64,000 nt of DNA from Paraburkholderia guartelaensis (lineage in GTDB: Bacteria > Pseudomonadota > Gammaproteobacteria > Burkholderiales > Burkholderiaceae). Below, in pieces: positions 60,895-64,000 of this stretch (within the stretch, counting starts at the first letter, position 1; every line of letters starts with the position of its first letter). The notes below the pieces were generated by a model that saw only the letters and a program-made list of their open reading frames with translations, had not been told where the DNA came from and did not search any database. Location: contig NZ_SMOD01000022.1 of assembly GCF_004353905.1 (NCBI RefSeq), positions 84,994 through 148,993 of the forward strand. Direction: 5' to 3'. Made by a program: the position numbers and the translations under genes.

Positions 60895-61502
60895 TATTGG
60901 TCGACCACGGGTCGGGCTCCTTTAACCCGTAGCATCCAGACCTTCCACTTCGGGCAGTGGATGCGAGCGGGATCGGCAGGGACAACCTGCATCTTGTTCT
61001 CGCGGCACCCAAACGCTTCGTCAGCGCCGCGACGGTCTTGAAGTCGTGCCGCGTCCCATGACCGTTCAGCGACAGGTGCTTAAACTCGTAGCGCGTCTCG
61101 TCGGGCGCCCCGCCTCGAGGGTGGACGTACAGGTCCGTTGCTTGGACGAACCACTTGTCATCGAGGCGACGATGGAAGGTGTCCCCCTAGAGCCCGAGCC
61201 TGGTGCCACGAGCTTATCAAGCGGGAGTCGATTCGGGACTGATACGCTCAACCGGTACTTGTAGGCGCTCGAACGGCTGAAAAAGGGCGCACCGAAGGTG
61301 GTTCGAACGGCACCAAGAACTCGAGGGATGCAGTGGCGCTGAAGGCAGGCCGCGGAAAAGGTAGCATCAAAAGTATCGGTCTTGTCGGTGCGCAGATGGT
61401 TTGATTGTTTTTTGGTTTTGACGTAATTCAGCGGCTGGTCGCATCGCGTCCCGCGACCGAGTGCGCTAATTGTCGCCGGCGTGCAAATCATGCAAACCGC
61501 AT
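60895..61502 (-). pseudogene. Frameshifted unknown gene
   Basis: A gene-like stretch on the minus strand with a good start (ATG 61502 with GGAGG seven bases before it) but a stop within five codons. The reading continues in shifted frames: one from about 61491 to 61190, a second from 61186 (DDKWFVQATDLYVHPRGG, then HDFKTVAALTKRLG), and a third for the tail (REN, KMQVVPADPARIHCPKWK) to TAA at 60895. Good codon use in each piece suggests one decayed gene with about three frameshifts. Family not recognised. Confidence 0.45.
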
Positions 61503-61776
61503 AAATTGACCTCCGTATCGTTTAGTTGGATTTCAGCAACCTGACGGCTGCTTCCAAGGGCGAAAAAGCCGCTCGACGTCCTGAATTGGGAAAGCGGTAA
61601 TGAGAGTTCACTCCCGACAACTGTGGCGAAGCGGCAAAAGGGTGCTTGCCTAGGCGAATGCATATGAAAATGAGTTCAGCGGCCCCCGTTACTCAACGAA
61701 TGAAGCCAATATAGCTCCGCACACAATGCGCCCTTCTATCTGATAATGTCCTTTATCACACGTAGAAGGAGACCAA

Positions 61777-62064
61777 ATGATGTTTAAGATTGATGGGCTG
61801 GACAAACTGACGCGCGATCTGGAAGCCGCCCAGAAAGCGCTTGGCGAACTTGATGGCGAGCTGGGCTCGGTCAGCATGGACCCGCACGACCCGGCCAGTA
61901 TTGAAGCAGCAATCCAGGAAGCCTCGCGCCTGGTCGACGAGCGTGTGGCGCACTATGCATCGAATCCGCTGGTCGCCCAGCTCGTGGAGGGCGTGAAGGA
62001 AGCGCAGCGCGAAGGAATCCTTGAGCGGGCCGCGGCCGCGCGTCTCGAGAAGGATGCAACCTGA
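61777..62064 (+). CDS. Small helical protein, first gene of the TIR unit
   Basis: A 95-residue, acidic, strongly helical protein (FKIDGLDKLTRDLEAAQKAL; DPASIEAAIQEASRLVDERV; LVEGVKEAQREGILERAAAA). No known domain recognised. It has AAGGAGA before the ATG, and its stop overlaps the start of the TIR-like gene by one base (TGATG), so the two proteins are made together. It may be a partner, sensor or inhibitor of the TIR-like effector; that is inference. Confidence 0.7.
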   Translation: MMFKIDGLDKLTRDLEAAQKALGELDGELGSVSMDPHDPASIEAAIQEASRLVDERVAHYASNPLVAQLVEGVKEAQREGILERAAAARLEKDAT

Positions 62065-62960
62065 TGGTGCAGCCCGACCTTTTCCAGCAGATCAACAATG
62101 CGGTTCTCGATCTGCAGTCCTCCGATTTGCAGTCGTACGTCCGCCCGGTTAAGACGCTCGCGCGGTTGCTTCAGGACCCCGCTCTTGACATGATTAACCA
62201 GCAACTTACTGCTGGCCTGGATCTCGATGCATTCCTGGCCGAGAGCGTCAAGTCCGAAGGTGGAATGGTCGGCAGCGTCCGGCTGGCCTGGCCGGATGAT
62301 CGTGATAAGGGCCTCGGACTGGAGTGGCTGCTCATCCGCAAGTTCGCCGACGACCCTGACTTCATGATCAACTTCGGTCATACCTATTATTACGGTGGGT
62401 CGAAGGTCATGGCCGGGATTCACAACATCACCCGCCAGATGATCATTCCCTTCGCACGGGACTACAAAGGTTACGTCATGGCCCATGGCAACACTCAACC
62501 GAAGCTGGTGATGCCCATGTCGAACAAGGTTTTTATCGTGCACGGCCACGACGGCGAAGCACGCGAGACCGTGGCCAGATACCTGCATGGGCTAGGTTTC
62601 GAACCGGTCATCCTTCATGAACAGGCCAACCAGGGGCGCACGGTTATCGAGAAAATTGAGGCGAACCGCGATGTGGGCTTCGCCGTGGTGTTGCTGACCC
62701 CTGATGATGTCGGTCGCAGTGTGAAAGAGGACGAATTGAAGCCCCGGGCGCGACAAAACGTGCTGCTCGAGCTCGGCTATTTCATTTGCCATCTCGGACG
62801 CGAGAGGGTCTGTGCGCTCAGACGCGGCAATGTCGATATTCCCAGCGATTTCGCTGGTGTCGTCTGGGAAAGCATGGATGACGGGGGCGGCTGGAGGCTA
62901 GCCTTGGCCCGTGAGCTCAGGGCCGCGGGCCACGAGGTTGATCTGAACAAGGCGTTCTAG
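62064..62960 (+). CDS. TIR-like (CAP12/Pycsar-type) nucleotide-binding effector
   Basis: A 298-residue protein. Residues 1-150 are an unrecognised N-terminal domain (SVRLAWPDDRDKGLGLEWLL; INFGHTYYYGGSK). Residues about 154-290 form a TIR-like domain of the predicted nucleotide-binding type: KVFIVHGHDGEARE, EQANQGRTVIEKIE, FAVVLLTPDD, and LLELGYF with the likely catalytic Glu236. Relatives in anti-phage systems degrade NAD+ when activated. No cyclase gene is beside it. Coupled to the 95-residue gene upstream. Confidence 0.8.
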   Translation: MVQPDLFQQINNAVLDLQSSDLQSYVRPVKTLARLLQDPALDMINQQLTAGLDLDAFLAESVKSEGGMVGSVRLAWPDDRDKGLGLEWLLIRKFADDPDFMINFGHTYYYGGSKVMAGIHNITRQMIIPFARDYKGYVMAHGNTQPKLVMPMSNKVFIVHGHDGEARETVARYLHGLGFEPVILHEQANQGRTVIEKIEANRDVGFAVVLLTPDDVGRSVKEDELKPRARQNVLLELGYFICHLGRERVCALRRGNVDIPSDFAGVVWESMDDGGGWRLALARELRAAGHEVDLNKAF

Positions 62961-63192
62961 TCGTGGGCCCGCTTGTCGCGCTCGATTCTTCGTCCATGCC
63001 GAAACACGTCGTTGAGGTGGGGCCGTACGTTTTCTGGAGTTTTCGCGTCCGTGATTCGCAGCCCGCACAGGCGCGTAGATCGCCCTTTCAACCGGGCCGG
63101 CGGCTCGCCGATTGACGAAAATTGCGTGCTTTTAGCAGCCGGGAACGCCGGAATGAGTCATTCTGAGCGGCAGTTCGCACTATGGGGAAACA

Positions 63193-63771
63193 GTGGCAAT
63201 TGACATAATCGACGTCGAGGAAATGCTCAGTCAGCGGCCTCGGCCATTCGAGCTCATTGGATTGCAGGCGCTGAACCCCGCCCGTGAGCCGTATCGCGCG
63301 CTCCTGCTGCAGCCTACCGGCGTAATCGAAGCGAATGACATGAGGGTGGGGCATGCGGATGCGGCGCTTGGTCATGCGCTCTGCAGTGGCTTTCTCTCGT
63401 CTGCAGTCGAAGCCCATGCGGACTTGGCCGTCGCCCCTGAGTATTGCGTTCCATGGAGCGTTGTTGACGAAATCATTGACGGACGACGCCGCCCGCCGGT
63501 CGGCGCCCTGTGGGTTCTTGGCTGCGAAAGCATTCCTCCGGCGGAAATAGAGGCGATAGCCGAACGCTGCAACACCGGTGGTCAGTGTGAGTTTCACCAC
63601 GAGGCGCTCGATCCCCGGCAAGTAGCGCAAAAACGTTACGTCGATCCGTTGCTCTATGTTTTCTGGGCGAAGGATGTGGACGGGAAAGCTGTACTGTTCC
63701 TGCTAGTCGACTGCGTCATTGAAATGGCACTGGCCGAATTCGTCGTGATGGATCATCGTATTTCCATTTAA
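63193..63771 (+). pseudogene. Nitrilase-like gene interrupted by an IS630-family element
   Basis: Starts at GTG 63193 (GGGGAAACA before it). The first about 170 residues resemble a carbon-nitrogen hydrolase (nitrilase) domain: VAPEYCVPW holds the usual catalytic Glu motif and GALWVLGCESI the next strand, and QVAQKRY may hold the Lys. The catalytic Cys region is missing: from about 63703 the frame runs into the insertion element and stops at 63771. Nitrilase domains occur in some reverse-transcriptase and other defence systems; linkage here is a guess. Confidence 0.6.
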
Positions 63772-64000
63772 TCGGCTTGGGATTCTTGTTGTGCTCGCGG
63801 ATGTAGCGCATCAGCTTGCGGTCCAAATCCTTCACCGTGGTGAAGATGCCTCGCGCAATTACATCGCGCTGGATGCGCGAGAACCAGTTTTCCACCTGAT
63901 TCAGCCAAGAGGTATAGGTTGGGGTGTAATGCAACCGCACGTTGCGGTGTTGTCGCAAGAATTCGTGCACGCGCGGTGTCTTGTGGCTGCTGACGTTGTC
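63704..64000 (-). mobile_element. IS630-family insertion sequence, partial
   Basis: The window ends inside this element. Its transposase runs off the right edge. The left end is likely at or near the CTAG at 63703-63706, since IS630 elements insert at TA, often within CTAG, and the nitrilase-like reading stops being plausible there. The exact inverted repeat cannot be confirmed without the other end. Confidence 0.7.
63716..64000 (-). CDS. IS630-family transposase, C-terminal part
   Basis: The last 94 residues of a DDE transposase, open at the window edge. DNVSSHKTPRVHEFL carries the second catalytic Asp, and YTPTYTSWLNQVENWFSRIQ the last catalytic acid (Glu of QVENWF). The tail is basic (IREHNKNPKPIKWKYDDPS). 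It cuts and pastes the element by DNA breakage at TA. The complete gene must start beyond 64000. Confidence 0.88.
   Translation of the reverse strand, partial: DNVSSHKTPRVHEFLRQHRNVRLHYTPTYTSWLNQVENWFSRIQRDVIARGIFTTVKDLDRKLMRYIREHNKNPKPIKWKYDDPSRRIRPVPFQ

Noticed and set aside
1..64000. tRNA, rRNA or riboswitch genes
   Set aside because: No tRNA-like cloverleaf arms, rRNA segments or known riboswitch cores were recognised by eye; a covariance-model scan would be needed to be certain.

Overview
The window is GC-rich DNA with the gene content of a Burkholderia-group beta-proteobacterium (Burkholderia, Paraburkholderia or a close relative). It carries the replication and partition region of a secondary replicon, very probably chromosome 2. 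The evidence is a parA-parB pair with three copies of the parS-like palindrome TTTATGCGCATAAA, a Rep_3-type initiator, about 20 iterons upstream of the initiator, and several DnaA boxes. The species cannot be fixed from the window alone.

Layout. Positions 1-11.5 kb hold ordinary metabolic genes: an acetyltransferase, a rubrerythrin/Fe-S protein/DUF3501 operon, a secreted nuclease, a dienelactone-hydrolase fusion, a HAD phosphatase, a Crp-type regulator, an Mpo1-like membrane protein, a RarD-like transporter, an EgtD-like methyltransferase and acylphosphatase. Positions 11.6-35.3 kb form a hopanoid region in two blocks. Block one is hpnA, an unknown Ala-rich gene, hpnB-hpnC, ispH and hpnH. Block two is hpnM, hpnN-mlaA and hpnG-shc-hpnE-hpnD. 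Between them lie a secreted beta-propeller protein, yjiX-cstA and a two-component system. Together they cover precursor supply (IspH), squalene formation (HpnC/D/E), cyclisation (Shc), side-chain addition and trimming (HpnH/HpnG) and probable transport (HpnM/HpnN/MlaA).

Positions 35.6-40.4 kb are signalling genes: response regulator, CheC-like phosphatase, diguanylate cyclase and a hybrid histidine kinase. Positions 41.9-51 kb are the replicon-maintenance region: DnaA boxes, parS, parA, parB, rep, the iteron array with an AT-rich stretch, a KfrA-like coiled-coil protein, a tyrosine-recombinase-like protein that has lost most catalytic residues, and a small gene behind a LexA-type box. Threonine catabolism (kbl-tdh) and several regulators and transporters follow to 59 kb.

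From about 59 kb to the end the sequence changes character to an accessory island. It contains a second, smaller cluster of the same iterons, a broken AbiEi-type gene, a small unknown gene, a frameshifted unknown gene, an overlapping two-gene unit ending in a TIR-like protein (a candidate anti-phage module), and a nitrilase-like gene cut by an IS630-family element that runs off the window. The most interesting items are the second iteron cluster, the degenerate recombinase beside the origin, the SOS-box small gene and the TIR-like pair.
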